Positions 35,311-47,100 of a stretch of 64,000 nt of DNA are shown here, one piece after another (positions within the stretch are counted from its first letter, which is position 1; each line of letters begins with the position of its first letter). The position numbers and the translations under genes were made by a program. Location of the stretch: positions 1,054,001 through 1,118,000 of the forward strand of contig WACJ01000082.1 of NCBI GenBank assembly GCA_008973525.1, given 5' to 3'. The notes under the pieces are model-generated. The model was not told where the DNA came from, made no database searches, and saw only the letters and a program-made list of their open reading frames with translations. This DNA is from Stenopsyche tienmushanensis. Taxonomy: Eukaryota; Arthropoda; Insecta; Trichoptera; Stenopsychidae.

Positions 35311-36917
35311 ATAGTCAAATTATGTCGCTCCAAGCGCTATTAAATTTCATAATTTTCACTTGAAAAGTCTTACGTTATTGATATTTAATTTTGTTTGAAT
35401 CTTTCGAGAGTCGTGTTGGGTATTTTCCAGGATCATTTCGAACAAGGACTTATTTTTTTAAGGGTGCTTAATACGCCGAAAAGTAAATATAAATTAAGTG
35501 GAATTATGGACGTTTTCCAAAAGGCAGTTTGTAAAATCGTAAAAAGCGACCCTCCGCTACACGGCCTTAGACAATATGACCTACATTACAAACATCTGAA
35601 CATGTCATTGTAAAAGGAGTCTCATTTATTAAAGGCTTAAGAGGGGTTTTAGTTGAGTTCATAGGTTGACTTTTTAACCAGTAATCTCGCCCCGTCCGCA
35701 TGGTTTATTTAGGGACTAATCTTTCGGACCAAGTTACAAATTGCAAGGATTTCTGTTTATTGAAGTCGATAGATTTAAAACTGCGATACTAATGGAAGTA
35801 CGGCTCGAGAGAATCAACCGGAAACTTCGGCTTATGGAGATTGTATAAATTATTTTGTATCGCCAAATCCTGGAATCTAATCTTCGTAAACTCTTTGCGG
35901 AAGGGGACTCTTTCAAATTGACTTTTACGTCCGCCCTGACAATATCAGCCGGGGTGATATTTTTCAATTCGGCCGCCTTATTTCACATTTGAATTTTCGT
36001 GATGCTATTTGTTGAATGCCATGAAAACTTTAAAATACATTTGCGTTATTACATGTTTTGCTTAATTGGCTATATTTTAAGCAGCCGCATAAAAACTCAA
36101 ACGAATCTAAACGATGGATCTAAATGGGCGCATAAAAAAATAAAGTAAGATTTGAAACGCAGATATCCCGGGAATGCTTTATAAAGTAACTAAGACGTAC
36201 AGCTGAATAAATAAAAACATATTTTGTTACATTCCCACCCCATTGTGTTCGCTTCGACAGAATGTCAGGCGGGGGGTGAAAATCAAGGTGAATTCTTCAG
36301 ACGGAAGTCGAGTGCCATTGATGAAACGAAACACGGAGTGATGATAGCTGGCGTGCGTATGACATGTAATGGCAATATATTTTATGATCGGCAAAAAATC
36401 GTTTGAGGTTTTAGCGGGGCATGACGAGGCTGTCATCCATCGTCGAGCAGAGCGTGCCTGTCACTTAAATTCTTGTGATGATGAATGGGCCTGGAGGTGT
36501 GTGGACGCGCCAGGACGCTCATTAGAAGTGATGACACCATGATGACCCAACATTTGGCCCCTTCTTGTCCCTCGAACGAAAGTAGCTTGAAAAGTGTCAT
36601 CGCCACTACTGACATACGCGAGAGGAGCTTTTTGTTTGATCGAAAAAGATAATTTTCAAACCATTCCATAATCTTACACGTCGTTAAGAAACATTCACAA
36701 AATAAGCGAAAAATTCATAAAACCATAATAATAATACAATATAAAAAAAAATTCAAGCATATATCTTGTGCCCTAGGGTGGGACTAAAAATAACCCTCCA
36801 AAACATTAAGCATCATTTTATGTTTAAGGTTATTGTAAAAGTGTTGTTATATTGGCATAGATCTTCAGCTTTTATTATAAAGGTTCTGGATTGACTGAAT
36901 TTATAGTCTTATGTTAA
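35311..36917. other. non-coding stretch
   Basis: No further transposase blocks were recognised. An open frame at 35395-35613 and overlapping frames at 36.2-36.7 kb are unrecognised. Confidence 0.35.
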
Positions 36918-37366
36918 CTATACACTTAAACCTTTTTTTGTGCGGTAGATGCGTTCCGCGGAAAATCGCACAAAAAAAACTATGACTTACATATAAAATT
37001 TGAAGATGCATTTAATTTAAAAACCGCATAACTTTGAAAGAGCTAAATAAAATATATCCAAAATCGCATAAAAAAAACAGGAAAAAAATAAGGCAATTAC
37101 AAAAATTCATAATTGGCAAAGATGCCACTATAGTCAAAATAAATATCACAAAATGGCGACTGTTTAAAAAAAAATCAGTTAAGTCATTTTTTCGCCTTAT
37201 TTTGTCAGTTTAAATAGTTAAAAAATAAATATTGACATAAATCTGTTGCCGCGTCACTAAAATAGCTATAACTCCGAAAGTAGTTGGAATTTTAGAAATT
37301 CCTCTGAAGAATGTATTTTTAAAAGTCGAAACATTGGAAAATGCACAAAAAGAGGTTTTCTTGTAT
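36918..37366 (+). mobile_element. Tigger-like MITE, copy T3
   Basis: The left end reads CTATACACTTAAACCTTTTT then TTGTGCGGTAGATGCG. The right end read inward gives GAAAACCTCTTTTTGTGCA. These form an imperfect inverted repeat around the ACCTYTTTTTGTGC core. Internal boxes (AAACCGCATAACTTTGAA, AAAATCGCATAAAAAAA, CTATAACTCCGAAAGTAGTT) are shared with T2, T4 and T5. About 450 bp, non-coding. Confidence 0.55.
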
Positions 37367-37468
37367 ATAAAAATAGAAGGCAATGGAAGCTACTATATGG
37401 AAAAAATGACATGTTGAAAATTACTAGTCAATGAATATGATAAAGATTCATTTTTAGAGCATTGATAC

Positions 37469-38059
37469 TAGGGAATCCAATCCCGAGCCAAAATTTCGAT
37501 CCTGGGATTTCGGGATCGCATTAGACAATCCCAGTCCCGGGATCCCGGGATTAGGATTTTCAATAGTTGATGAATTTGATCAAAAATACCACCATCAATG
37601 TGACTCATAAAATTCTTTTCTGCTGAGACACGGCTTTAAACTTGCGAAATTCCCGATTTCCCGACAAATTATTTATTTGCGTCGCTGCAGATAAATACTT
37701 ATATACTATAATACTTTGATGTGGTTCGTAGTTATATTACGGAGGAATACAAAAATTCTGAACCCCGTATCTATTATATTTCATATCGATATTTTCATTA
37801 TTAGAGTTGAGGTGTAGTAAATACATCACCGGTAGGGAAAGGTTAAAATAACAATTTGTACATAAATTAGATAGTTACTGCCCCCAGGCGTCCAAATTTC
37901 ATCGGGAATGTCTCGATTTAGTAGCCTTCATCTTGTTGGTGAGGTATACGATTTCTGTTAGATAAAAATTTCAATCCCGAATTTTTTGGGATTACGTTTA
38001 CTAATCCCGGGATACTTAAGTACCTAAAACTGCCCGGGATCCCGAGATTGGATTCCCTA
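37469..38059. mobile_element. hAT-type MITE with 8-bp target duplication
   Basis: Terminal inverted repeat TAGGGAATCCAATC at 37469 and its complement GATTGGATTCCCTA ending at 38059. Both ends continue into CCCGGGAT-rich subterminal sequence. The flanks are ATTGATAC (37461-37468) and ATTGATGC (38060-38067), an 8-bp target duplication with one later change. Length is 591 bp with no transposase. Family knowledge: 8-bp duplications and short terminal repeats are hAT hallmarks. No autonomous partner for these ends was found in the window. Confidence 0.8.
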
Positions 38060-38067
38060 ATTGATGC

Positions 38068-38923
38068 TGATTTGACCGGGATGATTCACTGAATTAGCTT
38101 CATATTTTTATGCTTGATATCTAATGTTTCCACGATTGAAGCATGATTATCAGCCATTTTAAGAATGGATTGATTTGAGCTCCATGTTGTTCCATCGATC
38201 TTAATATTAAGCCTCTTGGTTACACGCAAGTATAGTGTTTTACATTATTTATTATGAATGAAGGAGGAAAACGAGCAAGTTCAGACATACGGCCGGGAAG
38301 ATTTTCGCGCACGATGAAGCATGCCTTTTTCTCAAACCTTTTTTATAAACAATTTAAGCGACGGAAGGAAATGTGTAAGGAGAAAAAATTCGATTTAGTT
38401 TCTCATTAAATGGTTTACTGGAGAATGAAGAGTGGAAGTGTTCCAAGATACGCACATAAAATTCGCCTCTCGCAGTACGTGATCATGGAGATGGGAGAGA
38501 AGAACGAAAAGTTGTAAAAAAGTATCGTATTTTTTAACGGGACTCTAACAATCGTCCGTCTATTCATCCGGGAGCCGTAAACTCACCATTAAGTGTATTT
38601 CAAATTTTAGCATGTAAATTGAGATACGACATAGTAGTGAGGAATCGGAAAAAAACCGGCTTTTTTCGCCCAGAGCGAATAAACGTGCCGGATTTTATGA
38701 CGCGAGTCGTAAGTTAAATTGGAACAGCTTGAAGCGCGTCAAAGAGCTCTGATGAGCGCTCTGCGCATCACACAAAAGAGTAACAAGAAACACATTTTGC
38801 AATTCATATTTTCCAACTTATTCAATTTGAAACAATGCCTCGGCAAACTATTTTTGCAGACAAAACGAAGACAATAGGGTGATTGATGAAAGCAACTATC
38901 AAGTGCGAGAAGCGGCGCTTGAG
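38068..38923. other. non-coding stretch
   Basis: No recognised gene, RNA or shared repeat. Confidence 0.35.
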
Positions 38924-38983
38924 TAATGAAATCACGATTAAATTACATACTAACTGTAACTTAATCGTGATTTTATTTCATTG
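38924..38983. other. 60-nt imperfect hairpin
   Basis: The left arm TAATGAAATCACGATTAAAT runs into TTACA; after a 7-nt loop the right arm starts TGTAACTTAATCGTGATTT and ends in ATTTCATT. Nearly all arm bases pair, apart from one mismatch and a short bulge. It could be a small-RNA precursor, a tiny MITE relic or chance. Not repeated elsewhere in the window. Confidence 0.5.
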
Positions 38984-39027
38984 CTTTTTTTCCATTTATT
39001 AATAAAATTTGTAAGCTCAAAGATTAC

Positions 39028-39092
39028 ATTGTGTTGTGTAATATATAATAAAACAAGCGCGTTACTAGTCTAGTGTTTGCATTACGCTACTT
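39028..39092 (+). repeat. short dispersed repeat U, copy 2
   Basis: GTGTAATATATAATAAAAC, then TTACTAGTCTAGTGTTTGCA. It aligns with 6838-6900 over about 60 bp at roughly 75% by eye. Class unknown; see copy 1. Confidence 0.4.
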
Positions 39093-39910
39093 ACACACAC
39101 ACAAACATAGTAGAGACGGCGTGGCGTAAGCGCATAGCGTCTGACGCATGACGTATGCGACGGAGATGGAGAGACTATAAACGATTCCCCTTCTCTTTCC
39201 AACCTAATTGCCGATTGGAGTTTCACTTTTCGTGACGTTCAAATCAATTTACCATACCGTGTCTATAAAAGTTTTACTTCAAAAATCACTAGATTTGACA
39301 TATTTATTTAAGTAGAAAATAAAAAAATAGAAGTCATTTTATAAATGTGTGGTTCTAATGGTTTCCGAAAGTCTCGGATTAATTGCTATCAGTATCGATG
39401 GGGCAATAAAATGATGTTCATGCTGTTTATATTTTCCCGACTTTCAAGTTTTATGACTGATTTAACGTCTATACATAAAATAAAATCAAAGGGGAGCGGG
39501 TAAGAGGCAGACAATAAAAAGTTGTAACAAATATTTAATGCTGTTCCTACTAGGCCGAGTGCAAGGGCAAAACGATGGCGTAGGGGGTGAGTAGAGAAGT
39601 AATCGATTGTATAAAGTCAAAATATTGTATAACTTTATTATTCACGGCGAGCGATCGAGGCATTAACTCTTAGGGGCAAAGCCGCCATAGCCCTCTGAGG
39701 AAAACGATTGGAAAACTTTTAGCACGGCAATAAAAACATAATATATCAGAGAAGAAACTTAGAGGGAAACCAAACACCGAAGCAGCAAAGGGTGTACGAA
39801 GATAAATAATCTCTGCGGAAAAATCGATGTATTATCAGAGTACTCCTGTCACAGATTTATACGCTTACCGCGTCGAACAGAAAAGTAAATTTAAAAACTT
39901 GTACTTTATT
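39093..39910. other. non-coding stretch
   Basis: No recognised gene. The minus-strand frame 39857-40051 runs into the tandem duplication and is unrecognised. Confidence 0.35.
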
Positions 39911-40675
39911 CGAAAAACTTATAGTTATCCTCAACATATATCCTTGTGTTATTTTGACATTTGATAATAACTTATGATATTGCAAACGAATTTGATGTTG
40001 TATGATATATATAATAATCTGTCTCAGTCGCACTCTTCTTGAGTAATGCACACGAAAGGGATGCGTTAAATTGACATTTGATAATGAGCGTCGGCGTTAA
40101 AATATGTCAAATCATTGCATGTGGATGATAACGTCTAGCATCTGTCTCGTTCGCGCGCGTATCAAAGTATAACGTGCGACAAGAATGCAATGAGGCGCAT
40201 TTGCAGGTGTGCATTAATAATTAATTTATCATCACACTACCAATGGATTGCGATTCGATAATGAATATCATCTAAAGGTCACGGATGATATTTTTTTCCG
40301 AAAAACTTATAGTTATATTCAACATATATCCTTGTGTTATTTTGACATTTGATAAGGACTTATGATATTGCAAGCGAATATGTTGTATAATATGATAATA
40401 ATCTGTCTCAGTCGCACTCATCTTGAATAATGCACATGAAAGGGATGCGTTAAATTGATATTTGATAATGAGCGTCGGCGTTAAAATATGTCAAATGATT
40501 GCATGTTAATGATAACGTCTAGCTTCTATCTCGCTCGAGCGCGTATCAAAGTATAATGTGCGACAAGGATGCAATGAGGCGCGTTTGCAGGTGTGCATTA
40601 ATAATGAATTTATCATCACACTATCAGTGGATTAAGATTTGATAATGAATACCATCTAAAGGCCACGAATATCAT
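39911..40675. repeat. 388-bp tandem duplication (two units)
   Basis: Unit 1 starts at 39911 and unit 2 at 40299, both with CGAAAAACTTATAGTTAT. Successive landmarks recur in the same order: ATCCTTGTGTTATTTTGACA, CTGTCTCAGTCGCACTC, GAAAGGGATGCGTTAAATTG, GAGCGTCGGCGTTAAAATAT, GATAACGTCTAGC, TTTGCAGGTGTGCATTAATA. By eye identity is about 90%, with small indels. Each unit also contains an internal echo of TTGACATTTGATAAT. The unit is found nowhere else in the window and shows no coding frame or transposon ends. Probably a local duplication of unique DNA. Confidence 0.9.
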
Positions 40676-43110
40676 GAGTTATTTAAAAGCTAAAAATAAT
40701 TTTCAAAATTGCGGATTTTGAGTAAGAGCATCTCGCAAAGGCTTCTTTTCGAAACGAAAACTTTTTGTTTATCTTGCACCATGCGTTCATATTCGTGCAT
40801 AGTTTGTTGTATAAAGATTCCAGCACATTATTTTGATGACAATGCAGGGATGTAAAAAAGCAAATATGAAGTGAAGAAAAAAGACCGACTTAACAATGAG
40901 CGGAGGGATGCACGGAGACGTCTGATGAAAATGAGCAAAGCACGCATGCTGTGTCTACGGTCCAGGAGCACTCTTCATTCTCTTCAATCCCATCTCCCAG
41001 TGAAATAATCAGAAGCGCAAAAATCCTCAAGCGCACCACCGTGCTTCACCTTTCTGGCGTTTTGTTTCGCCCCGCCGGGGGTTGGGATTTTCACCCCCGG
41101 AGCAGACGGCATCAGCTCGAGTGTTAAAAAATGCACAATTTAGCGTCATAATTTAATGAGAACGGCTCGGATCAACTGGGATTATTTTCGATTGCTCGGT
41201 TAACTAGACGGGAGGCATTCGACTCGACGGAGGCATTAAAATATTCAATAAAAGTCCCCTTCGAATTATTTATTTACTCAACGAGACCTAGCTGAGCCGA
41301 TTCGGAATAATTGACGGAGATATGGAGAGAGAAAAATCTAAGATACGAAAGAAATCATGCAAATCATTTAATCCGCCATCAAAATCATATACATCTTTGG
41401 ATGGATAAAATGGCGTGCTTTTTATTTGCATTCGATTCGATTCAATTTTTTAAAGGGCTTAGAGGGCTCAATTGAAGCATGATTTCATTGCGATATGATT
41501 TGCTACGAGCCTATAGCAAATATATATCTGAAACAAACGTCTAAATTGACTTGATATTTTGCAGAGAGTCACTGCAAACGATATACAATCCTGGAAAAAA
41601 ATAATCTGATTGAATGACCTCTTATTGTCCGGGTGCTTGCTCTGTTTACTGAATTGATTACATGCAATTATAGCATATTTCAACGCAAAATATAGTGATG
41701 ATTGTTCGAAATGTATGATATTATGGTTGCACAGTTTGCTAATTCATCCGAGCTTCATTTTGAAATCCATGTTCATATTGTTATTGACTTAATTGGAAGG
41801 TATCTTTAATAATAGAACCTGATTCGAAAATGCCCAAATATTAATTACAGGTGAATTTTCCGCATCTTCAACCCTGAAACTAGCATTCGGGGGGATGGAT
41901 TCCGGGTTCGGTACCCGCAGCAGGTACACGAAGAACATGCACACGTGGGATACGAACCAAAAATGGTCAGATACAAGCCCGGTGGGAAAAACTGCGGCCA
42001 AATTAAGTGTGTTTTAATTCGGCGTGTACCGTAGATAGTAATGAAATAACGCGCCGAGAATAACTGCTACAAGTGATCCATCGTGTAACCAAATGTACGG
42101 TTTAATTAAAAAGGATTCCGTGGGATTATCTGGATAATCCGGCGGCGGGTTAAATCGGGTAGATCGCTTTAATTAATCCAATTTGTGCGGAATATGTTAA
42201 TGAATCATATTAATGTAACATCGCGTAATCAGCAACTGTATAAATCCCGTATATGCTAATAAACCACTCTTAATTACAGGTTTACGGCGTATACGCACTA
42301 TTGTTGTGCCTATTATTATAACAATGGTGTCGGTCTGTCTTAGTCGGGTCGTTCGTGCGTGTATTTGGCGATGATTTGGTAAAGGTTGGCCATGGATGAA
42401 TTTCCCAAGATTCGAGGGATTTTCATGTGCCGTCGGAAAACTCGCTGAAGAGGATCACTTGGATAAAGCGACTGAAAACTTCATATTTTTAATATTTTGA
42501 ATATTATATGATTACGTTAAAATATCGTAAGTATGATCAGAGATGTTCACGAAAGCGCGCGTTCAGAGACATTTGAAACATTATGAAGGATCATATAAAC
42601 CAATATTCCTTTCAAAATACTGTCCTAAACACGATACGCAAAATAAAATTCACATGATTTTGAATCTGAGTGGGGAAAAAATGTAGAAACAAAATGTCGA
42701 GCCAGACTCGACATAGGACCGCAAAGAGTTAATGATAGATCACATGTTATATTGAATACAATTCGTACCAAATGTAGCTCGGTTGCATTCTAGAACCCCG
42801 AGGAACATATAATCGGCCCATCCCCTGGACATTTGACCCTCCCTCTGTCTGGATCAAATTTTGCATACATTGTTGCTCGTTAGGACCTGCGCAAAAGTCA
42901 CCCTTTCATAGCCCCCTTCTCAGCCACTTTAGCGTAAATGCACATGAAATTGAATTTTCATTCGGAAATTTCTGCTTATATGCCAAAAATATGTTTGCTA
43001 TATTTTTGTTTGTTTATATTTATGAGCGAATTCTATGAATAATTCAATGTTGTTGATATATTTTTTGTCGTAGATATTTGAGCCTACATGCGAAAATATT
43101 TACAAATTGC
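40676..43110. other. unique non-coding block
   Basis: No recognised gene or shared repeat. Contains a perfect 8-bp stem hairpin at 42694-42714 (ATGTCGAG, loop CCAGA, CTCGACAT). Short open frames near 41468-42001 are unrecognised. The candidate ratchet point RP1 follows directly. Confidence 0.4.
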
Positions 43111-43196
43111 CTTACCAGGTCCGAGATGTATGATTGTGTATAGGTCGTATGAGAAATCGTGACTTACCTGAAACAAGAAATAAAATAAATTGTCAG
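43111..43196 (-). promoter_or_regulatory. candidate recursive splice site (ratchet point) RP1, minus strand
   Basis: On the minus strand an ACTGACA branch-point motif (CTGAC at 43196-43192, branch A 26 nt from the junction) is followed by a pyrimidine-rich tract (TTTATTTTATTTCTTGTTT) and CAG at 43170-43168. This is fused directly to GTAAGTC starting at 43167. The order matches the fly ratchet-point consensus (Y tract, CAG, GTAAGT). A second donor, CTG|GTAAGG, lies 52 nt downstream (GTAAG at 43115-43111), so the interval 43116-43167 has the form of a recursive-splicing exon. Alternatively it is an ordinary 52-nt microexon: one of its three frames is open (VSHDFSYDLY...). No transposon overlaps it. 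Confidence 0.6.
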
Positions 43197-44602
43197 TACA
43201 ATCGGTAAATTCATTTTGTCAATAAAATCAAAATATTTGCTCTGCTCTCTTTCTGCCTTTAAAATCGCGGAAGACGTCAATTTCCAAGGCTATCAAAAGA
43301 TACTCTTCATTGTGTACGTACGAAGAGCGTCTCTTGATTTTCAAGATAAATAAGCTTCCCTGGAAAATGTGGAGGAAGCGAGTATTTTCTACTTCGAGCT
43401 TTTAACTTCGAGACAATTTTCATTTTTTGTGCATTTCCCGAGAAGTAATCGCATTACGTGCAAACGATTGCTTCTACCGTGTGACGCCGTAGAAGGCTCC
43501 ATAAATTTAGCACGACGCTCGCTGATATCTTAGGACGACGTCAATTACCATCAACAATGGGGAGGGACAATTACAGAATCCTCCGACGGAGCTAATCTGC
43601 TGAATTCTTCGACCGAATGCTAAGAAGATACATTGAAAGTTTTTACAGAGGGCAATCTTAGTTGCAAAGTGCTCTTATTGCATTCGTCCAAACAAACATG
43701 TTTGACTTTGAAACTAGAATCCATCTCGGAAATGTGAGTTTCTATTCAGAGCACAAGTATAGTAATGTCGCTCATTTGGCATAGAAATCTGCTTAAATAT
43801 AGAGGCCCTCATTTTCTTCGTGTGCAAATATAATCCCATTATACTTACTACCCTTCCCTTCATTTTGGGGTGCGTTCAGACTGCATGCATTCATATCAAG
43901 GTGGGAAGCACAATAGCCGAGGTGCAAACAATGGCTAGAATTAGACATAAGGCGAGGAAATTCCAAGACAAAGATAATTGCTAAACTTAAACAGATGAAT
44001 CATTCACATTAAGACGATATTCTTCAGCATTTACCCCCTATGTATACATTCCCGCGACGAATCAATAATTAATTTAAATGCGAAATATTTCGTAATAATA
44101 AATTTTATTTTCTACACATAATACATCCACCCCCCATTATATGTCTGTACGTTTCTTTTCTGAGATAGTGAAGAACAAGTCATTTTTATAAAGAGGTCGG
44201 TAGAACGTAGGGTGGAAGCCAGCGTTGCGGAAACTCACTTTCTACTATAAACGTCTCACGTAAGCAAGGTCTATCTTTCTACCCGTGAGACATATATAAA
44301 ACTTGCTAAATTGACATGTTGGTGGAAACAAATATATCACCGTCATATATCTTAACTCTTCGCCAGATTCGCGATAAAAAGTAAATGAATCGATAAAGTT
44401 TGCTTTGGAGAAGCTGGATAAATATTTTTTTGTCTGTGCAGCATTAAAAGGATCAACTTTTAAAATTACACCGTATAATGTATCAATTATCCAAATAGCA
44501 GTGGCTAAAATATCTTTTCATGTTATGGCAAAATAAATATTTTTTAATACCTAAAAATGATTAAATTGGGCTTGAATCCAAAAATCTCTTCACATTTTAA
44601 GG
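43197..44602. other. non-coding stretch
   Basis: No recognised gene, RNA gene or shared repeat. Confidence 0.35.
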
Positions 44603-45940
44603 AGTCATCTCACTTTATCGCATCAAAAAAATCTTGTTTTTTTTTTAAATTTAATTTTTCAAAAGAACATGTCTTTAAGGAAGTCGTCCATAATTTTGGT
44701 GAAGAAATTCGGATTTTTTCAATGTTTTACAGCTAATTCGCGTAATGCGCTCGAAGCAATCACTCTATCCAGATTGCACCCCAACGATTCTGAGACCTGT
44801 ACCTGCTTTTCTTTGTAGGCCAAAGGTTCCTATTGAGGAACTTTCTTATCTTTGTTCTAGTAAAGAGCAAATTAATTCAAAAAAATGTTAATACAGATTT
44901 AAAAAAGGCGAATAAACAAGTGCAAAGTAAGGGGAAAAAAAGAAGGAACTCTGTATGAAGTGCTTCGAAAACCGAACCACTTACTATTACATTATTTAAA
45001 AAAATATTAAATTATTATGGCTTAGCTATTTGCCTACATCTTGATTCAATAAAAAAATGAGAAATGTTATTTGGGTCACATATTATCACAAAATTTTGAC
45101 TATTGAAGACCTTCAGTATTCACACTGGACGGAAGGCGCAAATTCTTGGTGCGAATTGCAAAACCATGCAACTACAAGATCGTTATATTTATACAAGCAA
45201 CTTCCCTTTCTTACAGAAGATGTTCAGCAAATCTTAAGAGCCATTTATGATGAATTAACGTCTGATTATCGGAAAGATGCCTTAGCTCGTTTCAACGCAT
45301 GCGTATGGTTTCTGGTGTCGAAATATATTGTTTATGGCAAGAAATACTACAAAATTGCAACATATACTACAGCCTGCATTTTTAACGAAGCATTTAAACT
45401 TTTTTCAAAAATAATGGATAAAAATATGCATTGCGATTCATGATGACGTGCAACTAAGAACGTATACGTATTACCAAACATCAAGGCTCCGAATCTTCTA
45501 AATAAGTTAGAACAGTTCATAGATACGCCAAATCAGCCAAAAAATAAAGGGCTGAGATAGCTGAAGAATTATTTTATGTAGCTGGAATCGCTGATTATTA
45601 GTATATTTCCCTTTTTATCAATTTTGTGGTACTTAAAACTTTAAACGCGTTTTTCTCGAAACGACATTTTTGCATGTGGCGTGGAAAGAATTTTGAATAA
45701 CCAAGTCGCCGATTGGTCTGAAATTTTACAAGCTTATTTAAAATATATATGGCTATGGTAGTTCGCAAAATCAGGTCAAAATGTTTATTTTATCTTATGT
45801 TTTATATTAAAAAATACCCCAAAAAAAAGTGTTTTTTTCCAAACTTTTTTTCAAATCAGCGCCATTTTGTTTCTTTTAAACAAAATATATTCATTAACGA
45901 TAGTGCGATAGCGACACACTTACAGATTAAGAATCTTTTA
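44603..45940 (+). pseudogene. Mutator-like (MULE) transposase relic, copy 2
   Basis: The best-preserved MULE relic. Family: arthropod Mutator-like DDE transposases. In order: KILNYYGLAI near 45000; after a frameshift, MRNVIWVTYYHK at 45057, matching the family's M-K-AIWATYYHK segment; NSWCELQ; LTEDVQQILRAIYDELTSD; then a jump (the RCxGxTQNxNES block is lost) to NACVWFLVSKYIVYGKKY and ATYTTACIFNEAF, ending at the stop at 45441. Downstream, out of frame, RYAKSA and EIAEELFYVAGIADY give the usual C-terminus. The shared AAACTTTAAACGCGTTTTTC box follows at about 45636. The element is cut off on the 3' side compared with copies 1 and 3. No N-terminal catalytic Asp block was found. Confidence 0.75.
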
Positions 45941-47100
45941 AGCGAGCGCTTATGCGTATCTTAACATAAAAATGATTTCTCTATAAATATTCCTTTTAGA
46001 GATCATCAATAGATGTTAATGAAAATGGCATCTTTTTAAGTTAGTTTGTTCGGTTCACCAAAAATAAATGGCATTTACATTGATAACACTTGTTTTGGTG
46101 AGATGTGTATGTTTAAAAATGCTAATAAAGCGACAAGTAATCAATTAATGGCATCGTTTGGGAGGCTTATGGTTTCCGATGCTAAAAATATTTTTTGATA
46201 AAAAGTTTTTTAGTTTTGAAGCTAGCCAAACAGCCGGGATACAATGGATAGGTGCTCTCTGGAACATCAATATCAGGCGACCGCCACTTTTTTACCCGAT
46301 TTCTTTTTAATCCAAATAAATTAGGAAAGTTTCATTCGTCGGGCGCGGGACAGAGTAACGAGGGGCAATAAATAGGGGCTCACACACTTACTCGAGCGCC
46401 CCCATGGTGGTGTCGGAAGGTTCCGAAAACGTGCCACGGACCGGACAATTTTATTAGAAACAACTCCGAATTGTTCTTCTGGATTGTTTGTATATAAAGT
46501 AGCGTTACGTCGGGAATTACGAGCATCGCCATAAATTTAGTTGTACGAGCGTCTCGCGAAGGAAACGCCGACGGAAAAATGCGTCGATCTCTGCAAAATT
46601 ATAACAAAGGATCTACCAGCCGCCCTTCCGCGGATCGCCGAGAAAAATAGAGTAAACAGACAATAAATATTTTAAATATACGATTGCCGTCAAATTCGTT
46701 TCGGATGGGTGTATTTTATATTTCATCGCCGGCCCTGCTAGATGGGATTGCTCGCTCCGTAACTTTGGCAATACTTCTGAGTGATTCAGGATCAACTTTG
46801 TCGCTTTGTATATGGTACCAGGCATTTTCAAGCAAAACAACAAAATTAATTATCGGCGAAAGCAAACATCGGCGGAAAATCGTATTTTCCGCAAAGAAAT
46901 TCCAGCTTGAACACATTGAACAACAACGTAATAATAATTTATCAAAGCAATTATAATTAAATATGAATTATTAGCAGCATTGAGCATAATGCTTCAATGG
47001 ATGACATAAACAGAATCGGCGACTCGTTCTACTCAACGCAATCTACGTGATTAATATGCATGAACTTTGATATTTTTAATCGATCCAAGCTTAATCGAAT
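45941..47100. other. non-coding stretch
   Basis: GC-richer in its middle (46.2-46.9 kb) with overlapping open frames on both strands (46613-46956), unrecognised. No repeat shared elsewhere. Confidence 0.35.

Noticed and set aside
41888..41912. Pol III B-box-like GGGTTCGGTACCC
   Set aside because: No A box at the right distance and no tRNA fold.
43116..43167. Ordinary 52-nt coding microexon
   Set aside because: Kept only as an alternative to the ratchet point. One frame is open (VSHDFSYDLY...), but the exon would begin with a full GTAAGT donor, which is unusual, and no family match is apparent.
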